Origin: Ascochyta rabiei
Lineage: Eukaryota > Ascomycota > Dothideomycetes > Pleosporales > Didymellaceae
Reading direction: 5' to 3'
Length of the DNA stretch: 64,000 nt
Assembly (NCBI RefSeq): GCF_004011695.2
Contig: NC_082418.1
Location: 310,001-374,000, forward strand
Each line of letters starts with the position of its first letter. Position 1 is the stretch's first letter. This document shows positions 20,861 to 32,194 of the stretch, piece by piece. The notes below the pieces were generated by a model. It did no database searches, had not been told where the DNA came from, and saw only the letters and a list, made by a program, of their open reading frames with translations. The position numbers were made by a program, and so were the translations under genes.

Positions 20861-22451
20861 TTCCTGGAGGGTAAGTATCTGTTTGGTTCGTGTAGTGTTA
20901 GAATTGATTGTGTGTGTCGATCTGAGTTGGACGGAATGATGTGCAATATAATTGAGTGATGTACGATGTTAGGTACGATGTGATAAGAGAGGTGCTTGGT
21001 GCAGTGTTGCTGCACCAAGATTGGATGTGGTTATACTGTGAAGAGTGATATGTTCCATGTCGTCTTGCTCTCAGTAATCTATGTGATCTTTTATATGTGT
21101 GAGCGAGTTCTGTGTTCGTGAGGAGAGGAAGGATCAACCTCCTTGATCATTCCAGTCAATACTACGTTGCACGGTTGCCTCGCATTCTGGTCAACACCAG
21201 ATGACGCTGTGCATACCCCTCCAGGGTAGCGTGCATGTGACAGGATGAGAATAGGAGGCGGTGGCATAAGGCGAGGTAGGTATAGCGCACAGAGTAACGC
21301 CTAAAGCAAGATCTGTAGCTAAGGTTTAGCTATTAGGCTGCGTTTCTCTAGCAGTTAGAGTTGTTGTCTATTAGATAGCATTTGACTTAGCTAACAACTG
21401 TCAGGACACGGCTCTGCCTACCGTGCCAAGCATGCCTAAAAGGTATCAATGATCACTCAGATAAGTGATCCAAGGCCAGGACAGTACTTGTTGCCATCCT
21501 AGGTCAGAGGTGGACGCTGCCACATGCCCGGCCTGACACTGGTTATAGTACTAGGGTAGGAGTTAATTGCATAGGATTGCTATAGCGCTAATAACATCTA
21601 AGCACACCCTTGCTTCAAGCAATACGAAGGTTTAGCTAGCGCGTAGAGCCTACTCTATTTTTGTTTGTATTAAGCACTGATGCTCTATTCATGGACATTA
21701 GCTGCCTGTATTGCAGATCGCACAAATAGTAGATTTAGCAATCTTTGTGTTAAACAGCTAGGATAAAACGAGGCTTCCTGTATCTAAGCAACGTACCAGC
21801 AGATTAGTAGTTAGGTGGGTGACCACTAGCGAATACCCGCTGTCGTATGTTTTTGCTTGATCTTTGCTTCCACGTGAATAATCTTTCATTGGAAAACTAA
21901 TAACATCTTTTTATATGCGTTTCTTTGGCAAAAAGGTATAGTGACGACAATCTTCCCGTACTTCGATCTTTTAGATCAGATAACTTGCATGGAGATTTTT
22001 TTTTAGTTTCAATGCCTTTTAACTCCATGCTTTGCATAACCAAAGCTTTGGCAGACTCACTGGTTATTGAGCTTCGATCTTTGGTTCGGTTTAGGGCCCA
22101 CATAAACCTATCCTCAACGTAACCACCAAACCTCCGACTTCAAATTACACGTAAGGTTCAGCAGTATTAGCTCCATTAAGGGCTCTCGCGCGTGTTGCTT
22201 TGGGTCGGGGTTCAGATCGCCCGAAGAACACTAAATTCGTCCCGCACTGCCCTTGACCTTCTGCACCTGCTGCGTCCGGCATTAGTCCATGGTTATCACT
22301 AGTCTCTGCTCCTGAACAAAGGGTTTGGGTCGTTGAGAAAAGTGCTACCCAGGTAACTTTATTTGGTCCCCTTATATAAATTGTATTTAACAGCATAGGC
22401 TACAACTAATTCACATCTCATATTCTCAACAACATTTTCTAGCCACCCAAT
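20861..22451. other. degenerate spacer, RIP-like in part
   Basis: From about 21,250 the sequence becomes rich in TAG/CTA triplets and poor in open frames, like the repeat block further right but milder. No LTR, TIR or domain was recognised. Frames at 21,897-22,122 look like chance. Confidence 0.35.
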
Positions 22452-23279
22452 ATGGCCTCAGCTACTATAAACCAACAGCCCTTTCGATTTCTGGATCTAC
22501 CGGCAGAGCTGCGTTGCTGTGTATACGAGAACATCGAATTTCCTACTACCTGGCACGTCCTAGATAGAACACAAGCCCTTATTAACAAAACAAACTGGCC
22601 AGTTCCTCCGAAACCCCAGGTCTACGACTCTCGTGTAACCCTTATCAGACCATACACTCAACTCGCAATTAAACTCCTAGCAACTTGTCACCTTATAAAG
22701 AAAGAGGCTTGCCTAATTCTTAAACGCAAGATAGAGCACTGCCAATCTCAGCCTGTGCGATATCTTGTAGACTACAGTGCAGCATAGGCACTTCTTAATC
22801 CATCAAGTGCACTAAGAAGCTGTCTTGATGTAGCGGATGAGGGTATCAGCCAAAGCGGGAACAGAGCAGTTAGGGACTTTCTTTACATCTGTGCCCTGTC
22901 CCTCTCTCGAACTCGTCAAACACAGAACGGAACACACAACGGAACAAACAACGGCTTGCAAGGCGTACAAGCTATTGAGATGACAATAACCCACGATGAT
23001 AAAGTTGTGTATAACAGAGAAATTATACGAGTTTTCATGTGGCTTATTGGGTTTGAGAACTACAGTTCGACTCGACTTGTAGTTATATGCAGATCTCCGC
23101 TTCCAAGAACACAATCGCTTGGCGATACAGATGTGAGCGGTTTTGAGGACCTGTTACTACAAGAGATTCCAAGAGAGCAGGGAATCGACAATCAGGCTAG
23201 CTTGGTTCGCGGTGTTTTTGTAAGGCCGCTCAATGAAGAAGCCTTCAAAAAGCATGTAGAGGGCTTAGAGTTTTACTAG
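22452..23279 (+). pseudogene. 2EXR/F-box-like gene with one in-frame TAG
   Basis: A continuous frame of 276 codons from ATG to TAG (23277-23279) is interrupted by a single TAG at 22785-22787. The N-terminus FRFLDLPAELRCCVYENIEF is the LPxELR-type motif of the F-box/2EXR proteins that are abundant in Dothideomycetes. The part after the stop keeps full coding quality to LNEEAFKKHVEGLEF. The stop sits in the context GCATAGGCA, so a single C-to-T change (CAG to TAG) would explain it. Either this is a young pseudogene, or the stop is read through, or the two halves are separate proteins of 111 and up to 163 residues. The role of the intact family is unclear. Confidence 0.7.
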
Positions 23280-23925
23280 AGGCCGACCAGAGGCAAATTG
23301 ACTCTGTGGGTAATGCAGCTTTTATTAAATTTGATAGTTTGTATGAGTATTATTTTATTGTCAAAATCCCAGTACCCTAAATAATAACAAAAGTCCATAC
23401 TGGGCCCCCCTCACAAACCGTCGACGCAGCGCTTTCTCTCTGCTTCAATTGCAGCTCGAACCGCGTTTACCTACACAACCATTGTTAGCACCTATAGTAA
23501 TTAGGTTTTCTGGTCGACTAAAGTGCAAAAGATGAGACCAATGCCAAGGCCATCTATGCTCACAAACAGGACTGCGCGCCTCAACGAGGCACAGGTCGCA
23601 GCATCCTTATGGAGCCTTGCGGCTTGAGCAGCTGCCTAAACTGTCTCCTCGGCGGCGAGGAGCTCTGCGGCGAGCGAGACGAGGCGCAAACGGCCAGAAT
23701 AACGCCCTAGCCTATTAATCACGTGATGTTAGTACAAATACTCAAACGATATATTACGACGTTACAGCTGGAGCATTGGCCAAGCGACAAAACATAATCT
23801 CGATGAGCCTAAGGGATGTCGAGGTCAACCGTATCAAGAGTATGGGCCCTATTAGAGGTCCAACTTAGGGGTACGCTAATATTGAAGCCTGTGAGCCATG
23901 TCTAGAAGATGGGACGATTAACGAG
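23280..23925. other. spacer with a GC-rich Ala-coding patch
   Basis: AT-rich spacer surrounds a GC-rich patch at about 23,560-23,710 that on the minus strand reads as Ala-rich, transposase- or coiled-coil-like coding (for example SLAAELLAAEETV) with a stop. It is probably a relic of an unidentified element. Confidence 0.3.
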
Positions 23926-24195
23926 ATGATCCGAGGCATCGGTATTCGAGTGTATATGAATCATGTGCAAGAATATGCAGGTCAAAGGCGAGGTTTTGAA
24001 CTTTGGAAATCGCTGTTGATGTATCTTGTTGGAGCAATGTATAACAAGGCAGCTAGAACAAAAAGAAATCGCTTCATAACCACAGTGTGGCTAAGAACGT
24101 ATAACGCGATAGTATCAAACGCTTGTACGACAGGCTACTTTAAGCCACTTCCAGTATCTGGAATGCGAGATAGAGGAACACAGAAGGTACCATGA
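23926..24195 (+). CDS. short hypothetical ORF, possibly a relic
   Basis: 89 codons from ATG to TGA. The frame is open further upstream to about 23,872 (EACEPCLEDGTINE), so the ATG may not be the true start and a longer gene may have decayed. No domain is recognised. It lies between two pseudogenes, so expression is doubtful. Confidence 0.3.
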   Translation: MIRGIGIRVYMNHVQEYAGQRRGFELWKSLLMYLVGAMYNKAARTKRNRFITTVWLRTYNAIVSNACTTGYFKPLPVSGMRDRGTQKVP

Positions 24196-24211
24196 TAGAC
24201 AGTATACTAAC

Positions 24212-24386
24212 ATTGTGGTGGTGGATGGTGGCGGTGGCGGTGTGGTGCCTATGGGTAGAAATTCAGCATGGTATCCTACTTGCGGTCTGATCAGGGATGC
24301 GAAGTGTCACACACTGTTGCTGCTGCTGCTGCTGCTGCTGCCGCTGCTGTAGTGGTAGAGGTGGTGGTGGCGGCGGCAGCGGTCTT
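24212..24386. repeat. trinucleotide-repeat patches (GGT/GGC and CTG)
   Basis: GGTGGC-type repeats at about 24,212-24,242 and 24,358-24,385 flank a near-perfect (CTG)n run at about 24,315-24,350. A poly-Cys frame through the CTG run is an artefact. Confidence 0.85.
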
Positions 24387-24448
24387 GACTTGTTTGTGAT
24401 ACGAACCCGGAGAGAGGCGGCGCAGAATTACTGTCTACACACTATGCT

Positions 24449-24832
24449 ATGTTCTTTCCACAGTACTTCACAAACTTGCAAGATCACACGTGGAAATCTG
24501 ACATAGCGCGTGCTCTTTCCGATCTGCAATTTCAAAATAGCAAGTCCATCCCTAAAAACGTTGAACTTCGTCTGGATCAAAATTACGCCAGCGAGTCGTG
24601 GCAAGCACAACCAGGGCAAGGCTTTTGTCGCCACAAAGTGCTTTAAACATACGCAAATTACGCATCGCAGCACCTCTAAGCTGAAGATCCTCGATACGGT
24701 GCAAGTGGACAATACCTGTAAGCTTAATCTTCTCTTCGTAAGCAGTGCTCAGCCAGTTCGCTATCTCTTTCAAGATATCAGTATCGGATCTGTAGGTATC
24801 ATCAAAGCCGGGCGTAGTACCGAACACCAACT
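24449..24832 (-). pseudogene. AIG1-like P-loop GTPase gene fragment
   Basis: The minus strand reads VFGTTPGFDDTYRSDTDIL, then IANWLSTAYEEKIKLTGIV and MRNLRMFKALCGDKSLALV, ending WRNFDPDEVQRF and a stop. This is the middle of the G domain of AIG1/GIMAP-like GTPases, numerous in Pleosporales, with the G3 region (usually DTPGFDD) intact except for Asp to Thr. The N-terminal P-loop half is missing and recognisable remnants continue past the stop (CQISTCDLASL). An outer Gypsy LTR begins at 24,982, on the side where the P-loop half should be. Confidence 0.6.
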
Positions 24833-24981
24833 TTTTATAGTTAGAGAAAGGTCGATTTCTATCGATTTTTTATCCTAATATTACGAACATGCCTTCCTAA
24901 CATCTATTTTCAGTGTCTGTTTTGTAGTGCAGGCGTTGGAACAGGCGCGCTAGCTATTGTAAGCTAAACAGAGTGGTTATT

Positions 24982-25463
24982 ATTACGATCCTGTGCTAGG
25001 GCACGGCACAAACATAAGTACCAGCTAACTAAGACCCCTAACTCCACCCTAAAGGAACAAACAGTAGAGAAGGACAGGACAGAAAGGGTTGTTACGTAAC
25101 TGCTTGTTAACAAGCATAATATATATAACTACTTATTAATAAGTATAGTATAATATACTTATCTATAAGCACCTTTATATATTTTATTAGACTAACTCTA
25201 CTTACTTATTAAAAGTATTATATCTCCTTAGTATATAGTTAGTAGAAACATAACCCTTATAGTTTGTGTTTAACCTCATTAATTAAGTTTGTCTTTAGAA
25301 TTATAACCTACTCTTAAACTAGATAGTCTACTCTATACTATTTAGTACACCCTATCTTTGTAAGCTTTACTTAGTTAATAACCCTAAATAATCTACTAGT
25401 ACTTATCCCTAAGAACTAATAAAATTAGTGCTTATAGTCTTTAACTAAAGTACAACTTTAATA
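24982..25463 (+). repeat. 5' LTR of outer chromovirus
   Basis: Begins TATTACGATCCTGTGCTAGG (TG mutated to TA) and is collinear with 51,109-51,621 through GCACGGCACAAACATAAG and on to ACTTTAATA. It marks a sharp boundary between gene-bearing DNA and the AT-rich block. Confidence 0.82.
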
Positions 25464-25559
25464 TTTTAAACACCCCTAAGATAAGTACTATTAGATATTA
25501 TGCTACCTCTAGTAACTCTATATCTAGTATTATTAATATAGATATAACTATTACTACTA

Positions 25560-26286
25560 GTACTATAAACGTTAATAAGCCTAACCTTTACTACAGAAAT
25601 TGTAGTAAGCTTAATAACTAGCTTATACAGTAGGACCTCTTCTTTACCTTCTAAGGTAAGAAGGTTTCTAAGGCTAAATATGTAGTCCTTACAGCTATCT
25701 ACATGTATAGTAAAGTGTTTACCTAGATTAAGCCCTTTATACAGCAGTATTAAGCTAGTAAAGCTATAGATAATGTAGATAAATAGATAAAAGACTTTAA
25801 CCTACTTAAAGAAAAGATTAAGCTAATCTTTAGAGTCTCTAATAAACTACATATTACTTAATATAATATTTAGAAGATTAGATAGGATAAGTTAGCTGCT
25901 AACTACGCTGTAGAGTTTTAGCAGCTTACTGCTAACACTAACTTAAATAACACTACCCTAATTACTATGTTTTAATAAGAATTAAAGCCTAAGGTTAAGA
26001 AAGAACTTATGCGCACTAGCGTAAGCACAGAAACCTTTAATAAGCTTATTAATACTACTATTAATATTAACGTCTAACTCTATAAACTTTAGCAAGAACT
26101 TTAAGATAACCCTAGAGCCTGTACTACTGTTATTGCTACTAACAGGCTACTACTAAGGAACTAGTAGCGCAATAACTTAAATTTAGGATAGTAAGAAGGG
26201 TGTAATTAGCTAAACACTAGTTATTATATCTATAGTAATACGCAGAGTAGATACTATAGACCTAAAGTAATAGACCTCTTAAACCT
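25560..26286 (+). pseudogene. RIP-mutated Gypsy gag relic
   Basis: Ignoring stops, the plus strand reads KAIDNVDKWIKDFNLLKEKI, then AANYAVEFQQLTANT and ELKPKVKKELMRTSVSTETF, the pattern of fungal Ty3/Gypsy gag capsid proteins. Stops are mostly TAG/TAA at former Gln codons and TAG at former Trp. Cut at 26,287 by a Copia LTR. Confidence 0.7.
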
Positions 26287-26610
26287 TGTTTAATATAAAA
26301 TAATTTAAAAAGTAAGTAATACAACTACAGATATAAAATCTAAGAGAACACTTCTTAAATAAACTATAAAGAAGGAGATTATAATATAAACTATTTCTAA
26401 GTAGATATAGTTAAAGCTATAATAGAAGCTATAGAAGTCTAGAAATACTTTTAAGCCTAGTAATAGGTATAACACACCTAATAAACTAGATTAAAATATT
26501 ATCTAAGCTCTATTAGTCCTAACTAAGTCTCTAAAGAGAATAGAAGTTGTAGAATAGAAGAAATACACAAATTTTGTAATAAAAACCTTATAGTTAGGAG
26601 TAACCTATTA

Positions 26611-26709
26611 TTTATTACACTAGCGCATCTTAGACTAGATACATTACTAGCGAATATACAGTATCTAAGATTAGTAAGCCTATACTACTAGCAGCGCTAG
26701 TGTAATAAA
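26611..26709. repeat. 99-bp foldback within LTR, perfect 16-bp ends
   Basis: Left arm TTTATTACACTAGCGC is the exact reverse complement of right arm GCGCTAGTGTAATAAA. Inner arms (CTTAGACTAGATAC and GTATCTAAGATTAG) also pair partly. The same structure lies at 31,677-31,775 in the second LTR, so it was part of the LTR before transposition or arose as a MITE-like insertion in an ancestor. Confidence 0.85.
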
Positions 26710-26901
26710 TTATTCTAAACTAACTTTTTAACACCTTGCTTGCAATCGTGCTAAAACGCGTTTTTTAAGGTTTTTTCTCTAATACTAGAATAAACCTAGT
26801 AAGACTAAGTGTAAATAAAAACTATAAGATTATAATACTCTAAGTATAAGAGTACTAAAAATAAAATCTAAAACACTAAGTGTTTTACTAAGGGGTGATC
26901 T

Positions 26902-27146
26902 AAAACCAGATCTAGCCCTATCCGAAACCAGATCTAGGCCTGTCTAAAAAACCAGATCTAGGCCTATCTAAAACTAGATCTAGGCCTATCTAAAACTAGA
27001 TCTAGGCCTATCTAAAACTAGATCTAGGCCTATCTAAAACTAGATCTAGGTCTACCTAAAACTAGATCTAGGCCTATCTAAAACCAGATCTAGGTCTACC
27101 TAAAACTAGATCTAGGCCTATCTAAAAACTAGATCTAGGCCTATCT
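26902..27146 (+). repeat. 22-bp tandem array, 11 copies, in LTR
   Basis: Unit AAAACYRGATCTAGGCCTAT plus CT. Copies vary mainly by C/T and G/A. There are no unique spacers, so this is not a CRISPR array. The second LTR has only six copies. Confidence 0.9.
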
Positions 27147-27240
27147 AAAACTATAAAGGATAAATACAGCTCTCTCTCTATAGTTACAGAATTAATTAAT
27201 TTAACTATTACTTCTACAACTATTACTTCTAATTTTTATA

Positions 27241-27260
27241 GGTTATAAGCCTAGCGCACT
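27241..27260 (+). other. Copia-1 primer-binding site (initiator tRNA-Met half)
   Basis: GGTTATAAGCCTAGCGCACT follows the LTR directly. It matches the complement of the anticodon arm of eukaryotic initiator tRNA-Met, as in Drosophila copia, except for a few differences that are all transitions (G/A or C/T), as RIP would cause. The tRNA sequence is from general knowledge, not this window. A mutated second copy follows the second LTR at 32,195. Confidence 0.65.
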
Positions 27261-30200
27261 ATTACCTAAACAACAACTAAACTAACTGTTTCTTAATTAA
27301 ACTAATTGTTTTTTAATTAACACCTCTTTAAGTTAAAAACAGTACAAATTTACAACCTTAAAATTAAAAATGTAAGATTCTCTTAAAATTAAAAAGATCT
27401 CTGGCTAAGCCAATTACAAATTCTAGAGTAACTAAATAATAGCTATTCTTACTACTAAGGATCTCTATAATGCTATCTACAACAACAATAACAAGCCTAT
27501 TATTATTCTAACTACTATAGACAGAAAGGTAAAAGTATATATTATGCTTAGTTGTAAAAAAGACCCTAGTACACAAATTTAAAAGTGTACTGCAGCTATA
27601 GATTGCTAGATTATACTAGCAAATCTATACTCTCTAAAAGGATTTACAGCTAAATTTCTTCTATTAAAAGAATTATTTAAATCCTATCTCCAGAACTTCG
27701 ATTTAATAGAAAATATTCTAAGCAAAATTAAATATTTTAATAATATTTTAAGCTTAAAAGGAATTTAATTACCTAAGTAAGTAGTACTTACTTATGTACT
27801 TAACAATCTAACTCTAAATTATAAGGGATTTGTTACTATTATTACTTAATCCTTCTGTTAGAATTTAGATTAAATATGTATAGAAACACTATTTTCTAAT
27901 TTAATTAATAAATCCTGTTGCTAAACAAGTACTAAAAAAGTACTATACTAAACAAAACATAAACTATACTAAAAGAATAAGGTTATAAAGTAACGCTTTT
28001 ATAATAAATATAAAGTAAATACGCAATTAAACAAGTAGTTCCTAGTTTCTTAATCTATAAAAGAAACCTAATTGGTTTAAAACTAGACATACCTATAATT
28101 CCATTTAATAAGTACCTAATCTAGCTAAAACTATAGCAGAAAAATTGGTTAAAAAAGGACAAGATTAAGCTCTCTTATCTCTAGATTAAATAGATCTAGA
28201 TTTACTAGGGGATTTAGATAATAAGGTATATTATAATAATAACCTATAGTTTAGTTTAACTAAAGCTAACTTAATACTAGATTTAGGAAGTACTTAGCAT
28301 TTTATATGCGATAGGTTACTGTTTTTAGAAGGTAGTTTAGTAGATAAAGTAACTAAATTAGGCTGGGGTAATAATACTACTATTAATGCTGTAGCTATAA
28401 GAAAGTTATGCTTTATAGTAAATAATACAAAAATTATACTAAATAATTTCCTCTTTATACTAATCTTCTCTGTAAACCTTCTATCTATTTAAAAATTAAT
28501 AGAAAAAGACTTTAAAGTAAACTTTACAAAGGAAGAAGCTATCTTAATAAGAGATAATCTAGTTATTAAAGCTAAGTACGCTTATAACATGTATATACTA
28601 GACCTTATAAATAAGATTATTATTAAAGATAGCTCTATAGATAATTTAAACTATAAGAACTATATACTCTACTTAGATCCTAATAAATCTACTATAGAAA
28701 AGCTAGAACTATATTATAATAGATTTAGACATAAAAGTATAGATACTATAAGTAAACTACTTAATATTAAAATACTATAAAATTATAGTTTTAACTGTGT
28801 AGCCTGTATATAGGTAAAATAAACTAATAATAAATTAAGAGTTATAATAGATAAACCTACTATCTATCTATAAAAAGTAGTAATGGATATTTACAGAACT
28901 ATAAGTCCTAGTTTAAAAGCAGGATATAGATATATTATCTTTTTCTTAGATAGTACTACTAGAGAACTAAAATCTAAGCTCTTAAAACAGAAATTAGAGG
29001 CCCTAGATTTATTTAAAGAATATAAACTAAAAGTAGAAAACTAATCTAATCTATCTATTAAGATAATAGAATTAGATAATAGTAAAGAATTCGATAACTC
29101 TCTATTTAGAAGATCTACTATTAAAAATAGTTTTATTTATTTATTTTCAAGTCCCTATACGCTAGAACAAAATAGTGTAATAGAGAGAATTAATTAAACT
29201 ATTATAGAAACAACTAGAGTATTACTATTTAATGCTAATATAGATCTTCTATACTAGGTAGAGGTAGTAAAAACAGCTATTTATATATATAATACAACTC
29301 TATACTCTTATTTATCTATATTACTATTTAAAAAGCTCTAGAATAAAAAGCCTAGTCTAGATAATCTAAGGATTGAGGGCTCTATAGCATACTATAAGGA
29401 TAAATTAATAGGCCTTATAAAGCTAGAGCCTAGAGCTAAGAAAGGGAGTCCTATAGGTTTTAACTAATATAATTACTATATCTTAGATAATTTATCTAAG
29501 AGGATTATACAAACAAGAGATGCGAAAATCCTAGAAGGTAAATTTACTAATAATATTAAAAAACAAGATATAATTCTAATAGACTTTAATAAAGAACTTA
29601 GTAATAACAAAAGAAGTTATTAAGAGTTCTCCTACGAGAATAATAACTAAAGTACTAGAGTAGATAGTCTACCTAGTAAGTCTAATAGTACACAAAACTA
29701 AAAGTAAACTAATAGTAATATTAACAACTACTATAGTAACTCTAAAGATAAATTAGCATTTATAACTAGAAATACTAATTCAGAGCTAAGTACCTACTTT
29801 AAAGTAATAGATGTAGAGAATAAAAAGGAATAGCTAGAAGCTTGTAAACTAGAGTTTAATTAACTAAAAGAACAAAGTACCTAGTTACTAGTAGAGCTAC
29901 CTGAAAATAGAACAGCACTAAAGGGACGCTAGGTGTTTAAGATTAAAGAAGACTCTAATAACAATATTATTAAATATAAAGTAAGATAGGTTATTAAAGG
30001 GGTTATTTAATTCTATAGACTAGACTACCTAGAAACCTTTATAAATATAATAAGAATAGAGATTATAAGACTTCTACTATTTATAGCAGCATTTCTAGAT
30101 GTAAAAATAATGTAGCTAGATTTTAAAAACGCTTTTCTATATATACCTATAGATGTAGATATATATATAAAATAACCTATAGGCTTTCTAGAAGATTAGA

Positions 30201-31352
30201 CTAAGGTTTATAAATTAAATAAGGTAATTTACAGATTAAAACAACTACCTATAGCCTAGTATACATATCTAAAAGCTATTCTAAGTAAACTAGATTTTAA
30301 GCCTATATTTATAGAATAAGGTAACTTTATAAATAAGAAGATAGATATCTATCTAATAATCTATATAGACGATGTTCTTATAATAGAAAACAACGTTAAA
30401 CTTATTAAAGAACTAAAAATATATTAAGAAAGGCTACTAGAACTAAGTAATCTAGGAGAAGTAAAATGTTTTCTAGGGATAGAGATTATAAGAGATAGAG
30501 TTAGAAAATCTATTTATTTAAAATAAACTAAGTATATTAAAGATATACTAGTAAAATATTATAAGCTAGATTTAAATCCTGTTAGTACACTAGTAGAAGC
30601 TAGTGTTAAGTTATAAAAGAATAAAGAATAAGTAACTTTAGAAGATATAAAACTATAGTAGTAATATATAGGTAGTTTAATATAATTAACTACCTATACT
30701 AGGCTAGACTTAGTATTTAGTATATATAGCTGCGTAAGACATATATCTAACCCTACTAAAGAATCTTTATAGTAGTTAATAGGATTTTTAAATATTTAAA
30801 TTACATAAGAGAAAATAGATTATTTTTCTAATTATAATTAGTATCCTTCTTACTTAGATATACGGATTCTAATTAGAGTAGTAATTTAACTACTTAAAAA
30901 AGTACAACTAGATATATATTTATGTTTAATAACACCTCTATAAGCTAGTCTAGTAAACTATAAAAACTAACTACTCTAAGTAACTGTAAAGCAGTGTATA
31001 TAGCTCTAAAAGTAGCTATTAAAGAATATACCTATTTAATATATATCTATAAATAACTAGATATTAATAAACTTCTAAATCTAAAAGAACAGAAATTCTA
31101 TCTATTTAGTGATAATTAACCTGCTATTATACTAGTAAATAACCTAGAACTCTACTCTAAAACTAAGTATATAGATATACAATATTACTTTATAAGAGAA
31201 AAGATTCTAGAAGAGATAATAGATCTAAACTATATACCTACTAAAGAATAATTAGTAGATATATTTATAGAAGCATTAAATAAACTACCTACCTTTACTA
31301 CCTTATTTAATAAGCTAAATATTATAAAATAGTTATATTGCTTAAGAGGGTT
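27261..31352 (+). pseudogene. Copia-1 gag-pol relic
   Basis: Read through stops, the plus strand shows a gag start (27,370-27,800), a GAG-pre-integrase and integrase region (28,560-29,560, with LELYYNRFRHKSIDTISKLL and PYTLEQNSVIERINQTI), reverse transcriptase (29,880-30,620, with RQVIKGVIQ, QLDFKNAFLYIPIDVDIYI and IYIDDVLI) and RNase H (30,650-31,330, ending KTKYIDIQYYFIREKI and YIPTKEQLVDIFIEAL). The YIDD catalytic box survives. Stops are almost all TAG/TAA at Gln or Trp positions. Only 63 codons (28,589-28,780) remain open from an ATG. Confidence 0.85.
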
Positions 31353-32194
31353 TATTTAATATAAAATAATTTAAAAAGTAAGTCATATAACTACAAATAT
31401 AAACACTAAGAGAACACTTCTTAAATAAACTATAAATAAGAAGATTATAATATAAACTATTTCTAAGTAGATATAGTTAAAGCTATAATAGAAGCTATAG
31501 AAGTCTAGAAATACTTATAAGCCTAGTAATAGGTATAACACACCTAATAAACTAGATTAAAATATTACCTAAGCTCTAATAGTCCTAACTAAGTCTCTAG
31601 AGAGAATAGAAGTTAAGGAATAGAAGAAATACACAAATTTTCTAATAAAAACCTTATAATTAGAAGTAACCTATTATTTATTACACTAGCGCATCTTAGA
31701 CTAGATACATTACTAGCGAATATACAGTATCTAAGATTAGTAAGCCTATACTACTAGCAGCGCTAGTGTAATAAATTATTCTAAACTAACTTTTTAACAC
31801 CTTGCTTGCAATCGTGCTAAAACGCGTTTTTTAAGGTTTCGTCTCTAATACTAGAATAAACCTAGTAAGACTAAGTGTAAATAAAAACTATAAGATTATA
31901 ATACTCTAAGTATAAGAGTACTAAAGATAAATCTAAAACACTAAGTGTTTTACCAAGGGGTAATCTAAAACCGGATCTAGCCCTATCTAAAACTAGATCT
32001 AGGCCTGTCTAAAAAACCAGATCTAGGCCTATCTAAAACCAGATCTAGGCCTATCTAAAACCGGATCTAGGTCTACCTAAAACCGGATCTAGGCCTATCT
32101 AAAACTATAAAGGATAAATACAGCTCTCTCTCTATAGTTATAATATAAATTAATTTAACTATTACTTCTATAACTATTACTTCTAATTTTTACA
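31353..32194 (+). repeat. Copia-1 second LTR (842 bp)
   Basis: Starts TATTTAATATAAAATAA (TG mutated to TA) after the purine-rich AAGAGGG and ends TTTTTACA. It is collinear with the first LTR and about 112 bp shorter, explained by five fewer 22-bp units (array 31,967-32,100). Confidence 0.85.

Larger units (their letters stand above)
26287..27240 (+). repeat. Copia-1 first LTR (954 bp)
   Basis: Starts TGTTTAATATAAAATAA and ends TTTTTATA (CA mutated to TA) directly before the primer site. It contains a 99-bp foldback (26,611-26,709) and 11 copies of a 22-bp tandem repeat (26,902-27,146). Confidence 0.85.

Noticed and set aside
20515..21018. Minus-strand frame with a long poly-Phe run
   Set aside because: It is the antisense of the (GAA)n repeat and carries no real protein signal.
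24297..24506. Poly-Cys frame through the CTG repeat
   Set aside because: Produced by the trinucleotide repeat; no flanking coding character.
26902..27146. Regularly spaced short repeats that could be mistaken for a CRISPR array
   Set aside because: The units are contiguous with no unique spacers, lie inside a retrotransposon LTR, and the genome is eukaryotic.
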